Source of the DNA: Hydractinia symbiolongicarpus
Lineage: Eukaryota > Cnidaria > Hydrozoa > Anthoathecata > Hydractiniidae
DNA: 60,000 nt
Assembly (NCBI RefSeq): GCF_029227915.1
Contig: NC_079882.1
Coordinates: forward strand, 8,248,001-8,308,000
Reading direction: 5' to 3'
In this document: one piece after another, positions 1 through 11,100 of the stretch
Numbering within the stretch: position 1 is the stretch's first letter
Layout of the letters: each line of letters starts with the position of its first letter
The notes under the pieces: generated by a model
The model's input: the letters and a program-made list of their open reading frames with translations, nothing else
Database searches by the model: none
Told to the model about the DNA's origin: nothing
Program-made: the position numbers and the translations under genes

Positions 1-529
1 GACAAATCTGAGCGTGCCAAGATCGCGTTGTCGAGTAGTATATTCCTACAATTACGGTTAATGTCATCACTTAAGCTTCAGATGTCATCTACCGTCTCAT
101 TTCAGTATGATTTTTAATTGCTAAATTTTAAATCTACTTCTTCTTTTGTATAACCAGAACAAATCCAGGTTAGAAGTTCTTTTGACCTCTTCCGATTGAT
201 GTGATCACTTTAAGTGCCAGATATTATATTCCACTTTCCAATCTGTGTTGTTACTATGAAAAACAAAACAAGGACAAAAAATACTGAAAAATCGCAAAAA
301 ATAAGTCTGAAAACAGTCAGTCTTGTCAGATTTTACTGAGACAGGATGTTCGTTTATATATGTTGCGGGCTTTCTCCAACTTATAATATGAGAGGTTTCT
401 AATATAATCATATTCTCTCAGTCAGAGAATAGAAAGATACCGACTTTTCACGGTCAAAATCTTACAAAAGAAACATTGATTAAACCAGAGCTACAAGTAA
501 CTACAAGTGCAAGTAATTACATTAGCTAA

Positions 530-1358
530 TTAACAAAAACTCACCAAAACTACGCAACATGCCAGGTTTGAATTTACAGAAAATAAAGATTTAATGAAAA
601 ATCCGTTAGACCATTTTTCACAGCTACTACATTCAGGCATTTGCTTGTCTAAAATATAGCTCTCTGCGGCTCTCCATGGCATTCGGCAAATGCAGTAGAG
701 GTCGATGGATATTTCCTTGGGCGCACATTTTTGAGCTATTATGTAGCTATCACATTGGGGAAACTTGGTGATTTGATTCGCAGCTAAACATTGAAGCATA
801 TGGTTTCTGTAGGACGTTTTTTGGTCGCGACAGTGTGATATGCAAACGCTACTACGGAAACCCACGGTCAACCCCGTTCTTTTGTTGCTGAACGGGAATT
901 ATTTTAACTTTGAGTTGATCCTCACAACAATTAATAATTGAGCATATTTGGGTTTTTGTGTGATCAGCAACCTTTCCACGAAACATGCTGTCCATCATAT
1001 GAACCTCACCTGGTTTGCATCCATATGTTAAAATAGCAACCCAGTGAAGGTTTTCATCGTGCAATACCGGTACAAATGGCATGCTACGATATATGCGGAA
1101 ATTAAGCATATGACAAAGCACTGTGTCTTGGAGTCCACACAAATTTGAAAATTTTAGTTTAATCATATTTTGAAACACGTTTATCACGTTATCATTAAGC
1201 ATTCTTTTTCCAGAAGTGTCCGTCAAGTCATTATGTGAGAGAACAGTTATTGCAAAAGGTGAAACATCATTTTCAAGATTCTTTTCATTAGTGGCGTTAT
1301 TGTCTTCATCATCACTCACCACAATCACTGGTGCATGAAACGAAGGTTGTTGTTATGT
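530..1358 (-). pseudogene. Broken Ulp1-like (C48) cysteine protease with C-terminal PHD-like finger, repeat-family gene
   Basis: Two overlapping minus-strand frames make one decayed gene. The upstream part (about 1358 to 852) reads like the core of a Ulp1/SENP-type peptidase: an N-terminal acidic stretch (VVSDDEDN), a region with LHWVAIL (catalytic His context), then MMDS (catalytic Asp context) and PVQQQKNGVD (oxyanion Gln context). The next residues should be the catalytic Cys-Gly; here the Cys position reads Arg (codon CGT), and a stop follows four codons later. The second frame (871 to 530) continues with the conserved tail (YRNHMLQCLAANQITKFP) and a PHD-like finger with C-x-C and CSSCEKW motifs. 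The frame change at about 852-871 plus the lost Cys make it almost certainly inactive. Family knowledge: Ulp1-plus-PHD proteins are multicopy, transposon-associated genes in cnidarians. The assignment is motif-based; no search was run. Confidence 0.7.
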
Positions 1359-1359
1359 A

Positions 1360-3240
1360 TCACCTGCTCAACTTCAATGTTTTTCGTTTTTCTCAACATT
1401 TTCAACCGCGATTTTAAGTTGAAGATGCTTTTATTGATTCTTCTTTTTTCATACCAACTCGCTTTAACAATAAATTTTTGTTTTTTAATTTTGGAAGTGA
1501 CTTATATTTATATGAAGTTTTCTTATCTGGTTTCACATCTAACTTTTGCTGTTTTTTTGCAGCAAGGGAACACCAATTTCTTTTGGAACATCGTTCTTCA
1601 TTTTCTTACAATTTCTGTAAGTTCTGCATGAATTGAGGCAGTGGGCTATTGTTTTCTGTTAAAAAACTAAGACTACGGATCTCGTTTAATGAACTTCTTA
1701 TGGCTTTAAGACCCTTCTACTTGGCAGTTCCGATAATTTTTCGGCCTCGACAACATCAGTGGGTGAAGAAATTTTAACGTTCACCAAATCATTTTCATTC
1801 TTTTTTGATTCTTTTTTGTTAATCAGAAAAAGTTACGAATCAAGATTTAAGAACGGAGAATTTCCGTGCAAGCTGGACATAGACTCCCATCCCAACACGA
1901 AAATTTCTTAAAAACAGCAAAAAAATGTTTACAAGGATACGCAGATGATTTCCAATCGGGGCATGAACAACTTGGCATATATTTGTCATCACCAAAATTT
2001 ACTTCATAATTGCGTTCATCTCTACCATCCTTGTAATATTTTATAGAAATTTGCCATTCTCTATGATTTTTATACCGGTTGAGTCCAACTGTTCACCCGC
2101 AGATTTTTTCAATAAACTGCAACGAGGAAAACAACTCCATATAAAAACAGAATTATTTTTATCATACCAGATAATAGCGAAATTGTATGAATATCTCCTT
2201 TATTCATATTACATACGTATTCATTTAAAAAGGATCGAATAACGTGATAATCTTTAAATTTTTAAGTTACTAGCCCGCTCTTCTCTATAATGTTAACAGA
2301 CAGCACATGTTGCATCTAACATTTACTACAACTTTCCCGCGTGTTGTTTTAGTTACGTAATCACATTTTGTCATTACGCAATTTTTATCAGTAAACAAGT
2401 GTACTTTTGGCTACTGCTATTTATTGCTAACCAAAAAAATACGCGTCCTCAAAATCATCTCATTGTTTTCTAGACTTTTTCCTGCGCCGCCCGAAGTCTT
2501 TCAATTGACCTTCCTTAGATTATTTGATTCAGAAGGCGCTACGCCTATTTAAGAGAAACTTGGGGACGAGGTTGCACACTCTTGTTTGAACTCTCGACAT
2601 TTTAGTTCATATTTTAAAAGTACCAAAACAAGCGTGAACATAACGCTGAAGATGTAAAGAAGAAAGATATTAGAGTTCACAGTTTTAGTTAGGCATTGTT
2701 TAAATACACCTTTCTTTCGTTAAAATGCGCTAATTGAGAATTAAGATAAATATATTAAACGTTGTGGAACAGGCCTGTTTGTGCGCAAGCTAAAAATTGT
2801 AAGTTTGCTTACAACTTAATATTTTATTTATGCACACCTACTATAGTCACACAGAAATTATGACACAAAGCTTAATCTATTTTGAGTTGGTGGGGGACAT
2901 TCACAGAGCAAGCTTCATGAACAGTGAACACGAAACACTGTCCCACTTTCAAGGATGGCAAATCATTTTCAAGCATTACCAAGTTGCCATTTTTGCTGTT
3001 GGAATTTTTTCCTTAATGCTCTCTGTACCCCTGTACAAAGTGGACTTTGCACAGTCAAACCTTTACAGTTAAAATTTTATTCTACTTTGGTTTCTAATGT
3101 TTATATTTGCAATTGGTAGACTTTTTGTAGTTAAATTCATGGTAATGTATATATAGTTATTAATAAACGTGTCTGGAAGAGCAGCAAAATAATACAAAAA
3201 AAGAGAAAAAATCAGACTCCAATCAAAACAAGGTACAGTA
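1360..3240. other. Gene-free AT-rich stretch
   Basis: I see no coding region with recognisable motifs. The open frames here (for example 1335-1631 and 2830-3072 on the plus strand) are short and hydrophobic or low in complexity. A CTTGGGGACGAGGTTGCAC motif near 2568 resembles the CTCGTTCCC-type repeat seen at 58967-59034. Confidence 0.5.
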
Positions 3241-3285
3241 CAGTGCGAATGTAAGCTTCCGTGCACGCGCAACTCGCATAAATAA
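3241..3285 (+). mobile_element. Truncated Tc1/mariner-like terminal fragment
   Basis: After a TA at 3239-3240 the sequence starts CAGTGCGAATGTAAGC and continues through GCACGCGCAACTCGCAT. It matches, over about 40 bases, the inverted right end of the complete element at 6570-7414 (CAGTCTGAATGTAATC ... GACGCGAAACTCGCAT). The match stops where the Helitron-like element begins at 3286, so only one end survives. Confidence 0.6.
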
Positions 3286-3875
3286 TCTCTTATAATAATA
3301 CGCCAGTTCCGTGTGTCTGTCTGTCACTTTTGCAAAGTGGATTACATTCTTGAAAATTTTCTTTAACAAATTCTATAAAACATCGCCTATAAAATTGTTC
3401 TGTAATTTACCAAACTTTACCGATAAAATAGTATTGACGTTAAAGGAAAGTTAATTAAGATTATTGAAGCCATTACAATGCACTTAAAACTTTGAGGCCA
3501 AATAACTTGGAAACGAGGTGGTGACGTCAATGTTTTTTCACCGCGTGGGTAACTAGGGACAACCTGGGACCAATTTGGGTAAGTTTTCCAAACCTGGGTC
3601 CCCGAATCCATTTCGGAATGGACGGTTTGATGACGTCATCAAAAAACCTTTAAACCTTGATATCTCTGCAACCGTTTGTCAAAGATACATGATCATATAC
3701 ATTTTCTTGATCAGCATTTCAAGATATATACGATGAAGGCAACAGGTATACAAATTTCTAAAAAAATATATTTATTTTGTATTTGCACTGCTGACGTCAG
3801 CAAAAAAACTAAAACAACCTATTTTTCCATTGTCCTTCGGCCTAAGTGGATTACTCCACGGGATTTATCGACTAG
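3286..3875 (+). mobile_element. Helitron-like non-autonomous element, copy A of a tandem pair
   Basis: The element begins TCTCTTATAATAATACGCC after an A and ends CGACTAG before a T. A hairpin, GTGGA/TCCAC with a 4-base loop (3846-3859), lies 12 bases before the terminal CTAG. A TC start, CTRR end, subterminal 3' hairpin, A/T insertion and no terminal inverted repeats are the hallmarks of Helitrons. There is no coding region; it contains a GTCTGTCTGTC tract near the 5' end. Copy B follows directly, and the two copies align along most of their length with small differences. Non-autonomous status is inferred from the lack of any Rep/helicase frame. Confidence 0.65.
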
Positions 3876-4600
3876 TCTATATAATAATACGCCAGTTCTG
3901 TCTGTCTGTCTGTGACTTTTGCAAAGTGGATTATATTCTTTACAATTTTCTTTAAGAAATTCTATAAAACATCGTCTATAAAATTGTTCTGTAATTTACC
4001 AAACTTTAACGTTAAAATAGTATTAACGTCAAATGAAAGTTAAATAAGATTAATGAAGCCATTACAGTGCAGCTATAATTTTGAGGCCAAATAACTTGGA
4101 AACGAGGTGATGACGTCAATGATTTTTCACCGCGTGGGTGATTAGGGACCCCCTGGGACCAATTTGGGTAAGTTTCCCAAAACCTAGGTGCCCAAATCCG
4201 TTTTGGAATGAACGGGTTGTTGACGTCATCAAAAAACCTTCAAACCCTAATATCTCTGCAACCGTTTGTCAAAAGTGCATGATCCTATACATTTTCTTGA
4301 TCAACGTTTCAAGATCTATGCGATGAAGGCAACATGTATACAAATTTATATAAAGATTTTTTCGGTCTTTATGGGGCCATTGCTGACATCAGCAAAATTT
4401 TTAAACCCTTCCTTATATCTCATTACCCCCTCATATCAAAAGCACATCATCATATACATTTTCTTGATTAGCGCTTTAATATCTACGCAATAGATGCAAC
4501 ATGAAAACAAAATTCAAAATTTTTTTAATGGATAGGTTGCTGACGTCATCAAAATTTTTATCCTGCCTCAGTGGATTTTTCCACGGGCCTTATCGACTAG
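3876..4600 (+). mobile_element. Helitron-like non-autonomous element, copy B of a tandem pair
   Basis: The copy starts TCTATATAATAATACGCC immediately after the CTAG of copy A and ends CGACTAG at 4597-4600, with hairpin GTGGA/TCCAC at 4571-4584. It is about 135 bases longer than copy A. The extra length is mostly near the 3' end (about 4380-4560) and includes another TTGCTGAC(A/G)TCA(G/T)CAAAA-like unit. Short plus-strand frames inside it (4138-4326, 4266-4493) are not conserved in copy A and I do not regard them as genes. Confidence 0.65.
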
Positions 4601-6569
4601 TTACTTTAATAATAGACTATTGTGTTTTAGAGAAAATAATTGCTTGGCGAGAAATTGAAAAGATCAGGGAAACTTTTTGTTTAAATAACAATAACCTGCG
4701 TGTGACGATGTTGAGAATACTTTCAGCGTGAAGTCTATAGAGTTTGTAAACAAAAGCAATTATAAGAATAAACTTTACTGTAATATTTTGAAGTAATTTA
4801 AAAGAAACACTGTTTAATTTTTATCTTAGAGGATAAACTTATTAAAAAAAAAATAGTTTTCAATGTTTAGAACACCATATATGTGATAAGACTCAAACCA
4901 TCTTTGAACGGTGTACAAACAGATTCAACTTATTCAATTCCAAACCGAGTAAATTAGCTCAGTTTTAAAAATTTAATAAAGTCAGCAGTGCATAAAAATT
5001 TTTTTTTCAAAATCTTACCCGTTGCTCTACATATATATCACCCCTGGGATGATGGGTCATCACATCCTTTGATGATGGATCATGGAGATTAAGGGTTTAA
5101 AAAATTTTCCTGAAATCATCAAAGTCCCAGGTGGCTCCTAGTTACCCATGTGGAAGATAAAGTCAATTATTTCTAGTTGTTTCTAACATATTAGGCCTCA
5201 AATTTAAAAGTTCAATGCAAGTGCTTCACTATTTTGAAAAGTGCTGTTTACGTCAGTGTAATGATGCCGTGGTGTGTTTTCAGGTTTTTAAGACAGCGGG
5301 CGTCCAGCCTAGCTGCGCTGTCTCTATCTCTCTGTCTACTCTATCTATTTATCTTCTCAGATGATTTTAAAGATTCCGCCTTCGCTGGCGGAAATCAATA
5401 ATATAATATATAATAGTAAATATTTTTTTACGAAGCAAGGAAACGATCGCCAATCACTCTGACCACTCCTATCATCAGCCGTCAGGATCATGGTCAGTCA
5501 ACAAAATTTGTTGGTCAGTGACCATTGACCGGCCGTCATTTTAAGCGCTGTGCAACACAACTTAAATATAGTATACTGGTTAAAGTCATTTCTATACAAA
5601 TTAGGATGTAAATTCTTGTAAAGCTAACTGTGCTGAAAATAAAAACATTTGTGTTAAAACACTTCTGTCTACCCATTCAATTCTATTTTAAATTTTTTTC
5701 TTAGCGCACACTACTTTACTTACGAGGTTAATAATAATTGAAGTATTATTTGTCGATATTGAAACTGAAAACTTGACTTTATTTAAATCATGGGTTTATA
5801 TTAAGTTATAACGCGTGTATATGAATATTTTATATATACACAATTATTTATAGTGAGCTGTGCTTGATAAATAAGGTTAATAAAAACGGCTTTTCAAAAG
5901 CAATTGATGTAACAAAACTTTTTTACTCAGTTTTATTTAAAGCTATAAATATATGTATAACTGAAATGTGTTAATGGAAAGGATATATTATTATAATCAA
6001 GCAAATCATGAGAATTGAATGGAAACACAACAAACAAAAAGAAGGAATGATCGCTGACATTTAATTTTTACTATCACCAAAAAGATAGAGAAAGAAAATA
6101 TTTATTATTGAAGATATTATTTTGGTTTGTCTGTTCAGTATTCATATTACTGAGGAAAGCTTATCATTTCTTGAACAAGATAGTTTAGTAGGCGATGTTT
6201 CGGGAGATCATTCTCCCATCATCGGGCAAAGTAAAATGATGTTGAGCATGTATTTATATAATTGCAGAGGGTCGAAATTCATAAAAATTAACCAATCAGA
6301 AACGAGCTGATAATTAACTTTGAATCAAAACTGCTTATATTAAGCTTTTTTCTTGTGACCACTTTTAACAGCAAATCGGGGTCCACACAACCATGGAATG
6401 TAGTGATAAGTACGCTGAATATTTTTCTTCTTGTAATGCAGTTGTGATATTACATGTCGTGCAAATGTGTGACCACATTAATCTTTTTAAGCAATTTTAT
6501 ACATAAAACAGAATTTGATTTGTTGCTGACACCTATAATTTGTGTTGTTGTGGCTTGTGGCCTACAGTA
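4601..6569. other. Gene-free stretch with repeat debris
   Basis: No gene recognised. A CT-rich tract (about 5320-5355, CTCTATCTCTCTGTC) is followed by a GC-rich hairpin TTCCGCC/GGCGGAA at about 5375-5395, which looks like another short-element end. The remainder is AT-rich and I see no structure in it. Confidence 0.4.
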
Positions 6570-7414
6570 CAGTCTGAATGTAATCTACAGCGTATACGCT
6601 AATATCACACCTTTGCGTGGAGGACGGTAGTCGTTTGTCTTTTGTTATTTAAATCCCTTAAGGGTTTTGCGAGTTTATATTTGCGTGTTAAAAAACAATG
6701 CGCTCGCGAAGAAGTATTGAAGCAATTATATTTCTTGTAATAGCGAGATGCATTGTGTAAATGTATTGATAAGCTATTCCCTTAAGTATTAGCGTGAAGT
6801 AATTAAATAATTAAAATCTTTCGCAAAGTTTATAATACACTGCGCGAGAATGTATTGTTCCAGCGCGTTTTATTTAAAAAACATATGAGAAGCATTGTTC
6901 ACAACTATTAAATGACTCGCGTGTTTTTTTATTAAAAGAATACAACTACGGTTTATTTTTGTAAAACAAGTGGTGTATATTCTGAAATAAATACAATATC
7001 TACATTTCTTGATGAAAACATTTCCTTCTTAACAAACAACGTAAATGTAATCCTTCTGCATACTTTTTTATTGAAACAAATAAAAACATTTCTATCGCTG
7101 CTTTTTTGTTTTAAACTTTTAAAATGCGATCTTAAAAAAACATTTCTATCGCCGCTTTTCGTTTTTAAACTTTTAAAATGCGATCTAAACTTTTATATTT
7201 AATTACTGCAATTAAAAATTTCAATAGAGTTTGCGCAAAATAGATTGCTAAAATTGATCTTGCAACCTATTGTGATTAAACAATCGATCGTGTGGTGTCA
7301 TTGTTTATCAGCAAGGCAATTATTTTCTTAAAAAAACAAAAGCTATTGCAATGTTATTGTTGTGTGTAACTATTCATGCGAGTTTCGCGTCCACGGTAGA
7401 TTACATTCAGACTG
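6570..7414. mobile_element. Tc1/mariner-like non-autonomous TIR element flanked by TA
   Basis: Terminal inverted repeats CAGTCTGAATGTAATCTAC occur at 6570-6588 and, inverted, at 7396-7414. Both ends are flanked by TA (6568-6569 and 7415-7416), the target duplication of Tc1/mariner elements, whose ends typically start CAGT. The 845-bp interior has no transposase-like frame. It contains an internal 54-bp tandem duplication (7086-7139 and 7140-7190). It sits about 775 bases upstream of the PRMT9 start codon. Confidence 0.7.
7086..7190. repeat. 54-bp tandem duplication
   Basis: Two adjacent copies start at ACATTTCTATCG (7086 and 7140) and end around AAAATGCGATCT. They differ by a few substitutions and T-run lengths. 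They lie inside the Tc1-like element. Confidence 0.75.
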
Positions 7415-7602
7415 TACTAAATATACTTGAGTATGACATTTTTTCTGCTTGCCTCGAATTAGAGTCGTTTTGGAATTGTAGCATAAATTAATATTTTTAA
7501 CTAACAGGTTCTTCCTGATGGATGAAAATAGCCTTTCTTAATATCTGTCTTTTCTACTGTGTATAACTATTACCAAACACTATTTTATATACTTTATTCC
7601 GA

Positions 7603-8143
7603 GACAAGAAATTAACGCGAATCAAATTAACGGTCATGAAATTAACGCGGTTCAATCAAATTATTTTGTAAAAGGTAATTAATTAACGCGGTTGAGAATG
7701 ATTCCTTTTAAAAATGCATTTAATTAACGCGAATTTGAGAATATGCAATATCATATTAAGCAAAAATTACAGCAACAGTCGAATCCACGGTGGTGAAATA
7801 AATGTTTTTGTTGTTTGGAAAGACAATGTTAAACATTTTTAGATAATTTTTCACTTAGATCAGAGTATGAAAATGTTACAAAAGCTATTTTAAAAAAGAT
7901 CGTAAAAAAACACCATTCAGCTATCTCCAATAAGGAGGAAATAGCAGTAAATTTGTAAAAAAAATTTATTTTTATGTTTTTTAGGCTTTTATATATTATA
8001 AAAAAATCAGAAAATTAACAGTATTGTAATTAACGATTCATGAAATTTAAATTACACTGCATTTAATTAACGGCCATTAAATTAACACAAATTTTGAAAA
8101 ACTGTGTTAATTTCATGACTCTTTAATTTCATGCAATAAGATA
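7603..8143. mobile_element. Element with ATTAACG-rich subterminal inverted repeats
   Basis: ATTAACG occurs at 7611, 7626, 7641, 7682, 7723, 8029 and 8065. The left end reads ...TCATGAAATTAACGCG and the right end, reverse-complemented, reads TCATGAAATTAACACAG, so the two ends are inverted relatives. The middle (about 7745-8020) is plain AT-rich DNA. I infer a MITE-like or foldback element. Exact boundaries and target duplication are not clear. Confidence 0.45.
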
Positions 8144-8157
8144 ATCTGTTGCTATAT

Positions 8158-8176
8158 GTTTTTTTCTAATTATTAG
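8158..8176 (+). promoter_or_regulatory. Candidate 3' splice acceptor just upstream of the PRMT9 start codon
   Basis: A T-rich tract ends in TTATTAG at 8176, 12 bases before the ATG at 8189. The TAG at 8174-8176 is also an in-frame stop, which supports the ATG chosen. The site could take a 5'-UTR exon or a trans-spliced leader; hydrozoans are known to use spliced-leader addition. The sequence alone cannot decide. Confidence 0.35.
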
Positions 8177-8188
8177 CATATTACGAAT

Positions 8189-11100
8189 ATGACCCAGATG
8201 CAGAGTCCCGGTGATTTAAATATTGAGAATATCCTTAATAAAGCAAGAGATTATGGTTCGAAAGAAACATTTGGAAAAGCCTGCTCTTATTACCTGTTTT
8301 TGTTTCACCATGAACCAAACTGTTGCAATTCTCTAAAGGATGAATTTTTGTTTGTGTTCACAAAATGGTTTGAAAAACTTCTCTTAACATGCAGTGTAGA
8401 AGATTTGTCTTCCTTTTTACAAACTGTCCTCGAAACCTGCCAATGTATCAAAACTGACATTGTATTAATAGCGTCTGAATTGTTGTTTCAATCGGAATAT
8501 ACGTTGGAAGCATCAAAATTGCTTGTATCCTGCAAATCTGTTGAAGATGTCAACTACACTTTGGAGGAGCATGTTGAGCAATTGCACAACTTTCTGATTG
8601 ACCGATGGCATTTTAGAATGTTAAATGATAAAAAACGAAATCTGTCATATAGCGTAGCAATAAAAAGAGCTTTCCATGAAGGTTACAACAAGATTCTTGA
8701 TGTTGGTTCTGGCACAGGGATATTAAGGTGATTTTAAGTTTTTAACACTTTTTAGGGTGCAAAATAATTAACAATTTTTCAGAAAAAGAGAACATTGGAA
8801 ATGTTTAGTTTATAACCTTATGTTTATATACTGAGTTTTCACTGTGTTCATGCCCAGATTTTCAAGTCCCACAATTCTTAGCATGATATTTTTGTAGTTG
8901 TAGAGGATGAAAAGTTGTTAAAAAGTCTATATTTCCGCAGAATTCACAAAACTTTACGAAAGGTTAATTTCTTTTAAAGGACTAGCAAAACTGCTTATTA
9001 ATAGTTTCAATCTACACAATCTACAGCAATCTTATTCTACATCCAGTTTTCATGATTTTTAAACGATATCGGGCGATCTTTTCGCTTTCTACGATGCTGT
9101 TTTGACTGTTTTTAAACCATTTACATCAATCTTTTAGCATTCTATATGATCTTGTTTTGTTATTTTTTGTGACGAAGAATGCAGATATAAATTTAAAGTA
9201 ATTTCTTTAGAATAAGTTTCTTTAGAAGTGTGTTTCATTATCGTTTTCAATTCGTTTCGTATTCAATTCTTAATTGTTTTGAAAAAAAGTAAAATTAACT
9301 CGTTTCAACACTTTGTTGAATTCGTCTCAGTTACAAATGTTTCAAAATCGCTTCTAATATGTTTGTCACACATCAATTTTGTAAAGAAGTAATTATCTGC
9401 ATTCTTTGTCACAAAAATAAGAAAACGAGATTGTCAAAAGGGAAACCATCACCAAACGGGATCATAGAAAGCGAAAAGATCACCTTAGGTCGTTTAAAAA
9501 ACGGTGCAAGGTGAAACTATGAATAAACAATCAAAGAAGTGAAAAAGGATTGTATGAAAATTAAATAATTTCACATATTAAATTCATCATGTTTTTTAAT
9601 TTCTTTGGGAAAGCAATTTGTTATAGTTCTCGTTTTATATAATTCATTCCAAAATTTGTTTCTATAGAATCATTTCAAAATAGTTTTAAAATAATTTTTC
9701 AATCATTTCTTTTTCATTTCCACTTCGTATCATTTTTGACCGTACAGTCGTTTTAAATCGCTTTGCGTTCTTTTTATGAAATGATCTGTAAACGATTTAA
9801 AAAAATGAACGAAATTGATGGTGGAGAGTCCCTTTATAACAAAAAGAGATTTTTTTAAAAATTCCAGAGGATTTGATGAACAACTTTTTATTTTCTCTAA
9901 CAAGAATCCCTTTATTGGTCTATGTGTGCCCAACCAGTGGTACTTTGTAAACTTTTTTTTAACTAATATTTTTGCTACATATAGCTTATTGGCCACAACA
10001 AGTGGTTTTCAAAAAGTTTATTCCTGTGAAACATCAAATGTTATGTGTGATATTCAACAAAAGATTTTAACTGCAAATTCTGGTAATGCTGTTAAGTTAA
10101 TAACAAAAATGTCTTCAGATTTGATAGTTGGTCAAGATATCAGTGAAAGGTAGGTAATATTCATTTTGTTGTTAATTAACTTATTCGCTGACTCAGCATT
10201 CACATTGGCAATTGCTGAGTGTTGATGAGAATTAAAATGCTGAGCAATTGTTTAAAATTTTTAGCATCAATTTTGGGGGCATTAGGTTACTGTATTATAT
10301 TTGTTTTGAAATTCAAGGGTGGACTATTTTCAAATTTAAGGTAGGATTCACTTTTACTTTTTTATCTTGAAGTTAACAATATTATCTATACACTTCATGT
10401 ACTCCCCTGTTCAAGTGTTCAAGTGTAATTTTGAAAGTAGTTATTAACAAAAACCTTTGTCACACACTATAGACCTTGAGGAGAAGATGCCAAAATAAAA
10501 TGGATGTTTTTATTCTGATGTCAGCATTTCTATGTTGAGGTATAAAAAACAGCACAATCATAAAAAATAAAAAACTTTATTAAAAAATGGTATGGTTTTC
10601 TATTTTTTATGATTTACTGTTAAAGTTGAAACAATTAAAATTTAAAAATATAAACATTAGGAAAAGTAATCATCATTCATCATTCTCGGCTTAACGTCCA
10701 TTTTCCATGCTAGCATGCGTTGGACAGGTATATAAATGACCCTCTTCCAATCTGATCTAGACTGTGTTAGATCTAAACTCAACTTCCTCTGTATCAAGTC
10801 TGTCCTTATAACCTCCTGCCAAGTCTTTCTCGGTCTGCCTCTGGGCTTTGCCCCAGGAACTATCAAGTCTCTACACTTTCTTACCCAATTATCCTCCTCC
10901 ATTCTTTCCAAGTGCCCCAGCCAATTCAATCTTCTTATCTGGATAACATCTTTAATTCTACGGAGACTTAGCCTGCTTCTTAGCTCATCTGAACTCTTTC
11001 TGTCTCTCAGACTGGTGTTACACATCCACCTAACCATTCTTATATCATTCCTTTCTAAACAGTCAAGATCTTCCTGCTTCACTGCCCATGTCTCACTAGT

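Noticed and set aside
4138-4731. Short plus-strand frames in the Helitron-like copy B
   Set aside because: Not conserved in tandem copy A and without motifs.
9815-10153. Plus-strand 112-codon frame beginning before PRMT9 exon 2
   Set aside because: Only the part from 9985 matches PRMT9. The upstream codons are intron, and AG at 9983-9984 is the acceptor.
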